From Paralcaligenes sp. KSB-10 (lineage in GTDB: Bacteria; Pseudomonadota; Gammaproteobacteria; Burkholderiales; Burkholderiaceae_B), in contig NZ_CP089848.1 of NCBI RefSeq assembly GCF_021266465.1, forward strand, positions 3,100,001 to 3,164,000: DNA of 64,000 bases. Direction: 5' to 3'. Every line of letters starts with the position of its first letter. Positions within the stretch are counted from its first letter, which is position 1. Under the pieces are notes generated by a model. The model ran no database searches and was not told the DNA's origin. It was given only the letters and a program-made list of their open reading frames with translations. The position numbers were made by a program, and so were the translations under genes. This document shows, one piece after another, positions 54,252-63,182 of this stretch.

Positions 54252-55511
54252 ATGCATGATGACAATGCTGAACACGCCATCACCCCCAAGCCAGAGTCCG
54301 CCGCGACGAAAATTCCACCGCTCATAGGGATGGCACCCTTGATACGCCGCGCGTTCAACGGCGAAAACCTGGTGCCGATGGCGCAGAAGCTGTTGGCGCG
54401 CGCCCAGGAAAACCCGCTCGATGCCCATGCCTGTCTGGATCTTTCGGCGGTTCTGCTGATCACCGGGCACCGGAAGGATGCGCTGGCGATTCAGGCTGAA
54501 GCGCTCGCCATGCAGTCGCGCTATTTCTTGCCTGCCCGACACGCCAAGCCCGGCCTGCGCCTGCTGGTTCTCATGGGGCCTGGCGACTTCATGGCGAACA
54601 CGCCGGTTGAGTTCCTGGTTGAAGACTCGGATGTATCGCTGGAATTGCTTTATCTTGGCGACAAAGCCGAGTTGCCGGCGAGCTTGCCCGACCATGATGT
54701 GCTGATGGTGGCGATGGCCGAATCCGATGCCAACCTGCCCTTGCTCAAGCGCCTGGAAAAATACCTGGACGATTGGCCGAATCCCGTCATCAATCGCCCT
54801 GAACATATCGTCAAGCTCTCTCGCAACGGCGTCTACGCTGCGCTGCAAGGCTTGCCGGGCGTCGAGATTCCCGCTTCGGTGCGTATCGACAGATCGGTTT
54901 TGCAGGCGCTAAGCAATGGCGAGACGGCCATCACGGATATTCTTCCGGACGGCGATTTTCCGATTATCGTGCGCCCGCTCGGATCGCATGCGGGGAATGA
55001 TCTGGAAAAGCTCGAGCGCGCGGAAGATTTTGCCGCATACCTGCACGCGGTGGGAGACGAGTATTTTTACGTGTCCCGCTTCGTCGACTACCGCGGCGCC
55101 GACGGCCTGTTCCGCAAGTACCGCATTGCCATGATTGACGGGCAGCCTTTTGTCTGCCATTTTGCCGTTTCCGAACACTGGATGATTCACTACCTGAACG
55201 CGGGGATGGTCGAAAGCGCCGAGAAACGGATGGAGGAAGCGGCCTGCATGGCTACCTTCGACGACGATTTCGCGGTGCGCCACGCGGCGGCCCTGCAGGC
55301 CATCGACCAACGCATCGGCCTGCCCTATATGGGCATGGATTGCGCGGAAACCGCGTCGGGCGAGCTGCTGATTTTCGAAGTGGACAATTCCATGATTGTC
55401 CACGCCATGGATCCCGAAGATTTGTTTCCCTATAAGGCCCCCGCCATGCGCAAAGTGTTCGCCGCATTTCGTGAAATGCTGGAAAAAGCACGCGTGGGAA
55501 CAAAGTCGTGA
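54252..55511 (+). CDS. TPR-like / ATP-grasp-like protein of unknown function
   Basis: 419 aa. Residues about 20-95 look like tetratricopeptide helices (LARAQENPLDAHACLDLSAVL, HRKDALAIQAEALAM). A middle part GLRLLVLMGPGDFMANTPVEFL and VEDSDVSLELLYLGDKAELP resembles a pre-ATP-grasp Rossmann domain. The rest looks like an ATP-grasp fold: PIIVRPLGSHAGNDLEKL (phosphate loop), YVSRFVDYRGADGLFRKYRI, and GMDCAETASGELLIFEVDNSM with acidic metal ligands (E, D, N). Possible ligase joining a carboxylate to an amine; no partner nearby identifies the substrate. No close relationship to a named enzyme recognised. Confidence 0.65.
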   Translation: MHDDNAEHAITPKPESAATKIPPLIGMAPLIRRAFNGENLVPMAQKLLARAQENPLDAHACLDLSAVLLITGHRKDALAIQAEALAMQSRYFLPARHAKPGLRLLVLMGPGDFMANTPVEFLVEDSDVSLELLYLGDKAELPASLPDHDVLMVAMAESDANLPLLKRLEKYLDDWPNPVINRPEHIVKLSRNGVYAALQGLPGVEIPASVRIDRSVLQALSNGETAITDILPDGDFPIIVRPLGSHAGNDLEKLERAEDFAAYLHAVGDEYFYVSRFVDYRGADGLFRKYRIAMIDGQPFVCHFAVSEHWMIHYLNAGMVESAEKRMEEAACMATFDDDFAVRHAAALQAIDQRIGLPYMGMDCAETASGELLIFEVDNSMIVHAMDPEDLFPYKAPAMRKVFAAFREMLEKARVGTKS

Positions 55512-55532
55512 TGACGGGCGAATCGGAGTAAC

Positions 55533-55553
55533 GGGTGGCCACGAGGGCCGCCC
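55533..55553. terminator. GC-rich hairpin, copy 3 of the recurrent element
   Basis: GGGTGGCC-acgag-GGCCGCCC between the convergent ATP-grasp-like and marR genes. The G-T pair keeps the stem. Nearly the same bases as 17508-17528. Confidence 0.5.
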
Positions 55554-55590
55554 CTAGGGAACGGGGTGGGTCGGCGGGTTCGCGGGCCCT

Positions 55591-56067
55591 CTACGCAAGA
55601 ACGTTGTCGCAGATACGGTTAAGCAGCTGATTAAGAACATGCTGCTCCTCGGGGCTGAAGCCGGCAATGGCACGAGTATGCAACTCCCAGGCAACAGGCA
55701 GGATTTTCGCGAATTGCTTTTTGCCGGCCGGGCACAGCTTGATGACAACGACGCGCTGATCCATAGGGTCGGAATCACGGGCGATATAGCCGGCCTTTTC
55801 CATGACGGTCAGCGCGCGCGACAAAGTCGCCTGGTCGGTGCCGGTAACATTGGCCAGGGCGCTGACGCCCAGGCCGTCGGCATCGCGCAGGAAGGCCAGC
55901 ACGCGCCAGTGTATTAGCGTGAGGCCTTGCTCACGCAGCACCATTTGAAAGTCGGCGTTCACCGCCGACGTGGTTCGATTCAGGACATACGGTAAAAAAG
56001 TGCTGTGGCCCCGATAGGCCGACGGCCCCGAATCGGGGCTTTCTTGTTCTTGGGTTTCGCTCTTCAT
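55591..56067 (-). CDS. MarR-family transcriptional regulator
   Basis: 158 aa. Winged HTH at about 55-115: LGVSALANVTGTDQATLSRALTVMEKAGYIARDSDPMDQR, where DQATLSRALTVMEKAG is the recognition helix region and DPMDQRVVVIKL the wing. A 20-residue acidic/polar tail precedes the dimer helices. Divergent from the CaiB-type gene across 634 bp containing a perfect palindrome, so it probably controls that unit. Confidence 0.9.
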   Translation of the reverse strand: MKSETQEQESPDSGPSAYRGHSTFLPYVLNRTTSAVNADFQMVLREQGLTLIHWRVLAFLRDADGLGVSALANVTGTDQATLSRALTVMEKAGYIARDSDPMDQRVVVIKLCPAGKKQFAKILPVAWELHTRAIAGFSPEEQHVLNQLLNRICDNVLA

Positions 56068-56701
56068 TTATGGGTTGCTGGTTAATTTTTTAGTGGTATT
56101 GGCGGCCTATCGTGCGCTCGCATTTCGTCGCGAGCGATGATCCCCACTTTATTGCACGATGATTTATTGAATTCCGATTATGTTGGTTGTTAGATACAGA
56201 ATATCGACATATCGTTCCCATGACAGGCCCGATCGGCGTTTTGTTCGCTGTATTGCTTGTTTTTTGTTCAATGGCCTGACAGGTTCCAGTTCACCCATAT
56301 TTATGCATTTGCATACACTTATTTAAAGTTAAACAAAATCCAAATAAGCGGCAAGTGACAAATAATCAGGAAATACCCTAGCCCCCGGGCGAACGACTGT
56401 TTTCGCAAGAGTGAACCTTGCTGCGGGCAATACATAAACGCAACGGAATAAAGGACTCATGCCACGCAAAGGCATGTGCACTGGCAAGGCATAGCGGGGG
56501 CCTGATCCATTTTATTGCCGAGCATGATTTGTATCCTATATATTAGGATATAAATACTATAATTTGATTTTGACTGGAATCTCATATACGATGCATTCAG
56601 CCAATTATTTTTCCGCATTACCAACTGAATTATGGGGTTTAAATCCCATTATTTAGGAACAAAACGGATGGAACCTCGTTGAAAGCCCTTATGGAAAATG
56701 T
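56068..56701. other. Long divergent intergenic region between marR and the CoA-transferase gene
   Basis: 634 bp, AT-rich toward the CoA-transferase side. No credible ORF. Holds a 19-bp palindrome (56532-56550) described separately, and TATAAT-like text (actataattt, 56556-56565) just after it. The first 400 bp show nothing recognisable; an unannotated small RNA cannot be excluded. Confidence 0.6.
56532..56550. promoter_or_regulatory. Probable MarR operator
   Basis: TATCCTATATATTAGGATA, a 19-bp perfect inverted repeat (7-bp arms, TATAT centre), right before a possible -10 (TATAAT at 56558-56563) and 151 bp upstream of the CoA-transferase ATG. Typical size and symmetry for a MarR dimer site. 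Confidence 0.65.
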
Positions 56702-57862
56702 ATGAAACAGGAAACAGCGCTGGAAGGCATCCGGGTTATTGAAATATGCAATGTTGCCGCTGGCCCCTACTGTGGCATGCTGCTGGCGGACATGGGGGCG
56801 GATCTGGTGAAGATCGAACATCCCGAAGGCGGCGACACCCTGAGAAGCTGGGCGCCCATCACCAATGGTTTCAGCGAGAATTTCGCCTCTTTGAATCGCA
56901 ACAAGCGATCGATCGCACTAAATCTGAAAAACGCGGCGGACGTCGAAATCGCGCGGCAACTGATAGCGCAAGCCGACGTCATTCTGGAAAACAACAGGCC
57001 CGGCGTCATGGATCGGCTGGGCCTGGGCTACGAGGCCATGCGGGAAATCAATCCGAAACTGGTGTATTGCTCCATTTCGGCCTACGGCCAATCGGGTCCG
57101 CGCAACCAGGAGGGCGGCTTCGACTTGACGCTCCAGGCCATGAGCGGCCTGATGAGCGTTACGGGCGAGCCCGATGGCGCCCCGGTGAAATGCGGCGTGC
57201 CTGTCTGCGACTTCACCGCGGGCCTGTATGCGGCATTTTCAATCGTATCGGCGCTGCGGGCGGCGCAACGCGAAGGCCATGGAACCCATATCGACATTTC
57301 CATGCTCGGCGCCACGCTTGGCATTGCGGCACTCCAGACATCGCAATACTTTGGCACCGGCATCGATCCCCAGAAGCTGGGCTCGGCGCATCCACGCAAT
57401 GCGCCCTACCAGGTATTTCACTGCCGCGACGGATACTTCGGCATGGCCGCCGGAAACAACTCGCTATGGAAATCGGTATGCGGCGTGGTTTCGCGCCAGG
57501 ATCTGCTGGGCGATGAACGGTTCCTGACGACCGGATCCAGGGCCACGCACCAGGACAGTCTCAGGGAAATACTGGAATCGATATTCGCCGCGGCAGACGC
57601 CGAAACCTGGCTCGAACGTTTCCGCAAGGCCGGCGTGCCATGCGCGCCCATCAATACCTACTCGGACGTCCTGTCGGATACACAGGTCGCCCACATGAAT
57701 TGGGTGCAAGACCTGAGCCTGCCCAACGGATCGCAAATCAAAACGTTTGGATCGCCCATTCGCTTCGACTCGCGGACCTCGGAAATACGCAAGCCTCCGC
57801 CCGCACTGGGTGAGCACAACGCTGAAATCCTGGCGGAATTACAGTCCAAAATGACGGAATAA
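56702..57862 (+). CDS. CaiB/BaiF-family (class III) CoA-transferase
   Basis: 386 aa. LEGIRVIEICNVAAGPYCGMLLADMGADLVKIEHP (split: VIEICNVAAGPYCGM, LLADMGADLVKIEHP) is the N-terminal CoA-site signature; the catalytic Asp sits in GVPVCDFTAGLYAAF; SKTFTTG is replaced by an ordinary helical part, and the C-terminus has AGVPCAPINTYSDVL. Moves CoA between an acyl-CoA and a free acid. Co-directional with the hydratase-like gene 4 bp downstream. Substrate unknown. Confidence 0.92.
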   Translation: MKQETALEGIRVIEICNVAAGPYCGMLLADMGADLVKIEHPEGGDTLRSWAPITNGFSENFASLNRNKRSIALNLKNAADVEIARQLIAQADVILENNRPGVMDRLGLGYEAMREINPKLVYCSISAYGQSGPRNQEGGFDLTLQAMSGLMSVTGEPDGAPVKCGVPVCDFTAGLYAAFSIVSALRAAQREGHGTHIDISMLGATLGIAALQTSQYFGTGIDPQKLGSAHPRNAPYQVFHCRDGYFGMAAGNNSLWKSVCGVVSRQDLLGDERFLTTGSRATHQDSLREILESIFAAADAETWLERFRKAGVPCAPINTYSDVLSDTQVAHMNWVQDLSLPNGSQIKTFGSPIRFDSRTSEIRKPPPALGEHNAEILAELQSKMTE

Positions 57863-57866
57863 GAAG

Positions 57867-58586
57867 ATGGATAGCCCGTTAAAAATAGACCGACAATCCG
57901 ATTGCTGGACATTCACCCTGGACCGCCCCAGAAAAATGAATGCCCTTTCGTCTGAACTGATAGAAGCCCTGCTGGCTGGAGTAGCGCAGGCGTACGACGA
58001 AAAAATTCCTTTGCTTGTTTTCCAGGGTAGCGGCAAGAACCTGAGCGCCGGCTTCGATTTCACCGACTACGAGGCCCAAAGCGAGGGCGACCTGCTGCTG
58101 CGTTTTGTTCGCATAGAAATGCTGCTCAACGCCATCGCCATGTCGCCGAGCCTGACGATCGCCTTCGCGCACGGAAAAAATTTCGGCGCCGGGGTCGATC
58201 TGTTTGCCGTATGCAAACAAAGGTACTGCGCGCCCGGAACCACATTCCGCATGCCGGGGCTCAATTTCGGCCTGGTGCTGGGAACACGGCGATTTGCCGA
58301 TATCGTAGGCAGGCAAAATGCGTTGGCCATCCTTGGCGAGACCAAAACCTTTTCGGCTGCGGAAGCCGAACGCATCGGCTTTGTCCAGCAAACGGTGGAA
58401 CCCGATGAATGGGCCGGGCTTATCGATGGCGCCAGGAAAACCGCCGCCGCCCTGGATCACGACACGCGTGTCCGATTCCATGGCGCGATTCACGAGAATC
58501 ACGCCAATGATGACCTGGCGGCGCTGGTGCGCTCGGCGGCACGCCCCGGCCTAAAAGGGCGCATCGCACGCTATTTGAACGGCTAG
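57867..58586 (+). CDS. Enoyl-CoA hydratase/isomerase-family protein with atypical active site
   Basis: 239 aa crotonase fold. Oxyanion-hole residues in GSGKNLSAGFDF and GKNFGAGVDLF. In ordinary hydratases the two catalytic glutamates lie near the second hole and in FGLPEV-type text; here the segments read GKNFGAGVDLFAVC and FRMPGLNFGLVLG, so the second acidic residue is Leu/Asn. It may be an isomerase, hydrolase or decarboxylase of the superfamily. Works with the CoA-transferase beside it. Confidence 0.85.
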   Translation: MDSPLKIDRQSDCWTFTLDRPRKMNALSSELIEALLAGVAQAYDEKIPLLVFQGSGKNLSAGFDFTDYEAQSEGDLLLRFVRIEMLLNAIAMSPSLTIAFAHGKNFGAGVDLFAVCKQRYCAPGTTFRMPGLNFGLVLGTRRFADIVGRQNALAILGETKTFSAAEAERIGFVQQTVEPDEWAGLIDGARKTAAALDHDTRVRFHGAIHENHANDDLAALVRSAARPGLKGRIARYLNG

Positions 58587-58625
58587 GGCTCAGGCCTCGT
58601 AAAAATAGACAAAAATGCCGATGTA

Positions 58626-58653
58626 AAGCCCGAACGCCTTAGGGGGCGGGCTT
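58626..58653. terminator. Hairpin between convergent hydratase-like and marR genes
   Basis: AAGCCCG (58626-58632) and CGGGCTT (58647-58653) with a 14-base loop; 7-bp stem, possible shared terminator. Confidence 0.4.
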
Positions 58654-58658
58654 CGGCC

Positions 58659-59093
58659 TTAGCGCGCAATAATCGCCCGCAGCATATCGACCAGGCGCTC
58701 GGCGTGGTCGGGATCGAGCTTTTCAAGCAGACGGTGCTGGTGTTCCATGGCGCGGTCGCACAAACCGCTGATCAGCTTCGAGCCCTTGGGCGTGATCCGC
58801 ACCAGGGTCTGGCGCCGGTCGGCACGCGCGGTGTGCATCGTAACGTAGCCCTGGGCTTCCAGCCGCGGCAGCACCTTGCTGAGCGTCGGCTGCTTGGTGA
58901 CGGCCAATTCGGCCAGTTCGCCCACGGTTTCACCCTCGCCCTCGATAAGGCTGCCCAGAACGCGCCACTCGGTGACGGTCAGGCCGGCCTTTCTGACCTC
59001 GACGTGGAATTCCGCCGAAATGCGATGACTCGCCAGAGCCAGCACGGAGGCCAGGTAGCGATGCACAAAACGAGTCGGCTGCGGGGTGGACAT
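58659..59093 (-). CDS. MarR-family transcriptional regulator
   Basis: 144 aa from the ATG at 59093, with AAGGAAAG upstream; the open frame reaches 59150 without support. HTH ETVGELAELAVTKQPTLSKVL and wing TARADRRQTLVRIT. Divergent from the IorA-like gene; probable regulator of that operon in response to an aromatic acid or its CoA ester, which is inference from MarR relatives. Confidence 0.92.
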   Translation of the reverse strand: MSTPQPTRFVHRYLASVLALASHRISAEFHVEVRKAGLTVTEWRVLGSLIEGEGETVGELAELAVTKQPTLSKVLPRLEAQGYVTMHTARADRRQTLVRITPKGSKLISGLCDRAMEHQHRLLEKLDPDHAERLVDMLRAIIAR

Positions 59094-59205
59094 GAATGCT
59101 TTCCTTGTGACTCGAAAAATCGTATTCCAAACCGCGAAAGCAGTCAACATAATGGTTTTTACTTATATTCAAGCACCTGTTATATATATTAAATTTCCAA
59201 TATAT

Positions 59206-59253
59206 ATGAATATTCATGTTTATATTGACAAGCCTAAGCTTCAAGCCTAAAGT
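59206..59253 (+). promoter_or_regulatory. Promoter and palindrome for the IorA-like operon
   Basis: ATGAATATTCAT (59206-59217) is a perfect 12-bp palindrome; seven bases later TTGACA (59225-59230), 17-bp spacer, TAAAGT (59248-59253). The surrounding AT-rich stretch (59170-59225) stands out from the GC-rich genes. The MarR protein is a candidate ligand. Confidence 0.55.
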
Positions 59254-59353
59254 ATTCAAGACCCATCAGAGCCGCACCGTATTTTCGCCGTAGCACTGCC
59301 GCCGGGCCGCGCCTTGCGTTGTCGGCCGGATCGCGGCGATCCCTGGAGAGATC

Positions 59354-61555
59354 ATGGCAGAACGTTCATTCAAAAAAGAAGTTCAACAACTCCGGATCGG
59401 TGCGGGCGAAGAATTTCGCGGCGAAGGCATTCTGGCCGTCACCAAGGCGCTGCTGCAATCGGGCGTAGGCTATGTCGCCGGCTATCAGGGCTCGCCCATT
59501 TCCCATCTTATGGATGTCCTGGCCGACGCCCAGGACATCCTGGAAGAACTGGGCGTGCACTTTGAAGCCAGCGCCTCCGAAGCCACTGCCGCCGCCACCC
59601 TGGCCGCCTCGGTCATGTACCCGATCCGCGGCGCGGTAACCTGGAAATCCACGGTAGGCACCAACGTCGCCTCCGACGCGCTGGCCAACCTGGCCTCCGG
59701 CGGCGTAACCGGCGGCGCACTGGTCATCGTCGGCGAAGACTACGGCGAAGGCTCGTCGATCATGCAGGAACGTACGCACGCCTTTGCCATGAAGTCGCAA
59801 ATCTGGCTGCTCGACCCGCGTCCGAATCTCGAAAGCATGGTCAAGGCGGTTGAAGACGGCTTTCAGTTGTCCGAAGCCAGCAATACCCCAGTCATCCTGC
59901 AATTGCGTATTCGCGGCTGCCATGTGCACGGGCGCTTTACCGCCAAAGACAATCAGCGACCCAAGTTCAGCCTCAGGCATGCGCTGGAAAACCCGGTGCG
60001 CGATGTCAGCCGCATCGTATTGCCCCCCGCCTCGTTTTTGCATGAACAGGAAAAGGTCAAGGCCCGCTGGCCCGCGGCAATCAAGTTCATCAAGGAAAAC
60101 CGGCTCAACGAATTTTTCGACGGCGACGTCCAGGACATAGGCCTGATCCTGCAGGGCGGCCTGTACAACGGCGTGATCCGGGCGCTGCAACTGCTTGGCC
60201 TGGCCGATCACTTCGGCAACAGCCGCATTCCGCTGTATGTGATGAATGTCACCTATCCGCTTATCGACGACGAGATCGCGGCGTTCTGCAAGGAAAAAAA
60301 GGCGGTTCTGCTGCTCGAAGAAGGTCAGCCCAACTACATCGAACAGAACCTCAACACCATTTTGCGGCAGGCGGGCATTGCCGCCGCGCTGGCAGGCAAA
60401 GATGTCCTGCCCATGGCGGGCGAATACACCACGGCCGTCATACGCGACGGCCTGCAAAATTTCCTGAGCCGGTACCATCCCGAGATTCTGCCCGCCATCG
60501 ACACCGCCCCCGAACCGGCCGGCGGGCAAATGGAAATCAGCCAGGTAGTGCGGCCCGTCAAGGAACAGGCCATTACTTTCCAGCGCCGCGCCAAGGAACT
60601 GGCCGAAGTGGTACCCGCCCGGCCGGCGGGTTTCTGTACCGGTTGCCCCGAGCGCCCCATATTTTCCGCCCTGACCCTGGCCCAGGAAACGCTGGGCGAG
60701 CATCACATCGCCTGCGATATCGGCTGCCATCTGTTCTCGATTTTGCCGCCCTTCAACCTGGGCGCCACCACCATGGGCTATGGCCTGGGCGCGTCCAGCG
60801 TGGCGGCATTCAACGTGCCGGCTGCCAAGCGGCCCATTTCCATCATGGGCGATGGCGGCTTCTGGCACAATGGCCTGGCCTCGGGCGTGGGCAACGCAGT
60901 ATTCAACAAATACGATGGCGTCATCGTCATTATCGACAACTTCTACTCGGCCGCCACAGGCGGGCAGGACATCCTGTCGTCGCGGGCCGGCAACGATCAC
61001 CGTTCCACCAACAACCCTATCGAAAGCGCGGTGCGCGGGGTCGGAGTCAAATGGATCCGCACCCTTGACCGCACCTACGACGTCGCCAAGGTGCGCGCCA
61101 CCATCGAAGAGGCCCTCACCACCTCCGACACCGGCCCCAAGGTCATCATTGCCCAATCCGAGTGCATGCTCAACAAGCAGCGCCGCGAAAAGCCCTTGTT
61201 CAACAAAGCCGTCAAGGACGGCAAGCGCAGGGTCAAAGAACGTTTTGGCGTCGATCCCGATGTATGCAGCGGCGACCACGTCTGTATCCGCCTGTCGGGC
61301 TGTCCCTCGCTGACCGTCAAGGATAGCGGCGACATCCTCAAAGAAGATCCTATCGCCTACGTCGACAACAGTTGCGTGGGCTGCGGCAACTGCGGCGAAG
61401 TCGCCCATGCCGCCGTGCTTTGCCCCTCGTTCTACCGCGCCGATATCGTGCACAACCCCAACGGCTGGGACCTGTTCAAGGCCAGGGTGCGCCGACGCGT
61501 CATCGGTTTCCTGCAACAGCGCCGCACGGCGCGCCTGAATCAATACTCCCTGTAG
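59354..61555 (+). CDS. Indolepyruvate ferredoxin oxidoreductase-like alpha subunit (IorA family)
   Basis: 733 aa, GGAGAG before the ATG. Order of domains: 2-oxoacid-binding/PYR domain (YVAGYQGSPISHLMDVL, FEASASEATAAATLAAS), a central swivelling domain, the TPP-binding domain (CTGCPERPIFSAL, IMGDGGFWHNGLASGVGNA with the GDG...N motif), and a C-terminal iron-sulfur part. There CVGCGNCG...CP is one full [4Fe-4S] site; the other reads CSGDHVCIRLSGCP and is spaced unusually. Decarboxylates an aryl pyruvate-type oxoacid to an acyl-CoA. Paired with the next gene. Confidence 0.9.
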   Translation: MAERSFKKEVQQLRIGAGEEFRGEGILAVTKALLQSGVGYVAGYQGSPISHLMDVLADAQDILEELGVHFEASASEATAAATLAASVMYPIRGAVTWKSTVGTNVASDALANLASGGVTGGALVIVGEDYGEGSSIMQERTHAFAMKSQIWLLDPRPNLESMVKAVEDGFQLSEASNTPVILQLRIRGCHVHGRFTAKDNQRPKFSLRHALENPVRDVSRIVLPPASFLHEQEKVKARWPAAIKFIKENRLNEFFDGDVQDIGLILQGGLYNGVIRALQLLGLADHFGNSRIPLYVMNVTYPLIDDEIAAFCKEKKAVLLLEEGQPNYIEQNLNTILRQAGIAAALAGKDVLPMAGEYTTAVIRDGLQNFLSRYHPEILPAIDTAPEPAGGQMEISQVVRPVKEQAITFQRRAKELAEVVPARPAGFCTGCPERPIFSALTLAQETLGEHHIACDIGCHLFSILPPFNLGATTMGYGLGASSVAAFNVPAAKRPISIMGDGGFWHNGLASGVGNAVFNKYDGVIVIIDNFYSAATGGQDILSSRAGNDHRSTNNPIESAVRGVGVKWIRTLDRTYDVAKVRATIEEALTTSDTGPKVIIAQSECMLNKQRREKPLFNKAVKDGKRRVKERFGVDPDVCSGDHVCIRLSGCPSLTVKDSGDILKEDPIAYVDNSCVGCGNCGEVAHAAVLCPSFYRADIVHNPNGWDLFKARVRRRVIGFLQQRRTARLNQYSL

Positions 61556-61567
61556 GCGGCAACCATC

Positions 61568-63115
61568 ATGACCACCCTGTTTCATGCCGGCACCCCGATC
61601 AAAATCGCCATTCTCGCCATGGGCGGCCAAGGCGGCGGCGTGCTGGCCGACTGGATCGTCGACATGGCCGAGCACTCGCACTGGTGGGCGCAAACCACCT
61701 CGGTTCCAGGCGTCGCGCAGCGCACCGGCGCCACTATTTACTATGTCGAACTGCTGGCCGAATCCGCCGTTGAAGCCGCGGGCAAGCCGCCCACCCTGGC
61801 CATGATGCCCACCCCCGGCGACGTCGACCTGGTGGTTGCCGCCGAACTCATGGAAGGCGGCCGCGCCATCCACCGCGGCCTGGTCACGCCCCGGCGCACC
61901 GTGCTGATTTCGTCTTCGCACCGCAGCTATGCCGTGGGCGAGAAGGCCGCGCACGGCAATGGCATTGCCGACCCCAACAAAGTCATCGAAGCCGGCAACG
62001 AGGCCGCCAAGCAGTTTTTCTGCTTCGACCTGCAAGCCCTGGCCGACCAGGCCGGCAGCGTGATCAGCGCCAGCCTGTTCGGCGCCATTGCGGGCAGCGG
62101 CGCCCTGCCGTTTGCCCGAGACGACTACGAGGCCACGATTCGCCGCGCCGGCGTTGGCGTCAACGCCAGCCTGAAGGCGTTTTCCCTGGGCTTCGATGCC
62201 GCGGCCGGGGCGCCCAAAGCCCCATCGCGCATCGATACCAGCCGCCCCATGCCGACGATTCCCGAAACCGCCCCGCACCCCAAGGTGCGCGCGCTGCTCG
62301 ACGACCTCAAGCAAAACTTCCCTGTCCAGGCCCAGCCCATGCTGGTTGCCGGCCTGCGGCGCGTACTTGAATTCCAGGATCTGCGCTACGCCAGGGAATA
62401 CCTGGACCATATGCGCGATATCCGCAAGCTGGACGGCCAGTTCGGCGGTACGGCGGAATCGTGGGAACTCACCACGGCGGCGGCCCGCTATGTGGCCGTG
62501 GCCATGGCCTACGACGATGTCATCCGTGTGGCCGACCTGAAAACCCGCGGCTCGCGTTTCGATCGCGTGCGCCAGGAGGTCGGCGCCAAAGAAGACCAAC
62601 TGGTCTATACCACCGAATACATGCACCCCAGGCTGGAAGAAGTTTGCGGCACCCTGCCGGCCTTCCTGGGGCGCAAGATCGAAAACTCCAAGAGACTCAG
62701 TTCCTTCCTGAATCGTTTTTTCCGTAAAGGACGCTTCCTGCAAAGCGGTACGCTGGGCGGCTTCATCATGCTGTATGCCCTGGCCGGCATGCGCCGCTTC
62801 CGCCGCGGCACCTTGCGGCACCAGGCCGAGGTTCAAAGCCTTGATCAGTGGCTCAAGCAGATTTCCGACACCGCGCACCACGATTACGATCTGGCGGTCG
62901 AGGTCGTGAACTGCCGGCGCCTGGTCAAGGGCTATAGCGACACTCATGCCCGCGGCGACAGCAAGTACCAGCGACTGTTGCTGGCAGCCAGCCAGTTGCT
63001 GGGCCAGCAGAACGCGGCGGCACGCCTGCGCACATTGCGCAATGCCGCCCTGGCCGACGACAAAGGCACGCAGCTCGATCATCTGCTGGAACAGGATCTC
63101 AAGGCCGCCGCATAG
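61568..63115 (+). CDS. Indolepyruvate oxidoreductase-like beta subunit, long form
   Basis: 515 aa. N-terminal gamma-type domain: KIAILAMGGQGGGVLADWIV, TSVPGVAQRTGATIYYVEL, and VAAELMEGGRAIHRGLV. A roughly 300-residue C-terminal extension (from about 225) follows, as in long IorB proteins of proteobacteria (YLDHMRDIRKLDGQFGG, EYMHPRLEEVCGTLPAFLG). Twelve bases after the alpha subunit. The catalysed reaction is shared with IorA. Confidence 0.88.
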   Translation: MTTLFHAGTPIKIAILAMGGQGGGVLADWIVDMAEHSHWWAQTTSVPGVAQRTGATIYYVELLAESAVEAAGKPPTLAMMPTPGDVDLVVAAELMEGGRAIHRGLVTPRRTVLISSSHRSYAVGEKAAHGNGIADPNKVIEAGNEAAKQFFCFDLQALADQAGSVISASLFGAIAGSGALPFARDDYEATIRRAGVGVNASLKAFSLGFDAAAGAPKAPSRIDTSRPMPTIPETAPHPKVRALLDDLKQNFPVQAQPMLVAGLRRVLEFQDLRYAREYLDHMRDIRKLDGQFGGTAESWELTTAAARYVAVAMAYDDVIRVADLKTRGSRFDRVRQEVGAKEDQLVYTTEYMHPRLEEVCGTLPAFLGRKIENSKRLSSFLNRFFRKGRFLQSGTLGGFIMLYALAGMRRFRRGTLRHQAEVQSLDQWLKQISDTAHHDYDLAVEVVNCRRLVKGYSDTHARGDSKYQRLLLAASQLLGQQNAAARLRTLRNAALADDKGTQLDHLLEQDLKAAA

Positions 63116-63182
63116 AAGACGCCTCTTTCAACAACCCTGGCCGGCCAATCCGGGATTGGCCCACCATACCGAGCGATAAGCC

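Noticed and set aside
59366-63082. 1238-codon minus-strand ORF
   Set aside because: It runs antisense to iorA and iorB, which have clear family motifs. Long antisense frames are common in GC-rich genes; its protein is Gly/Ala/Val-rich without domains.
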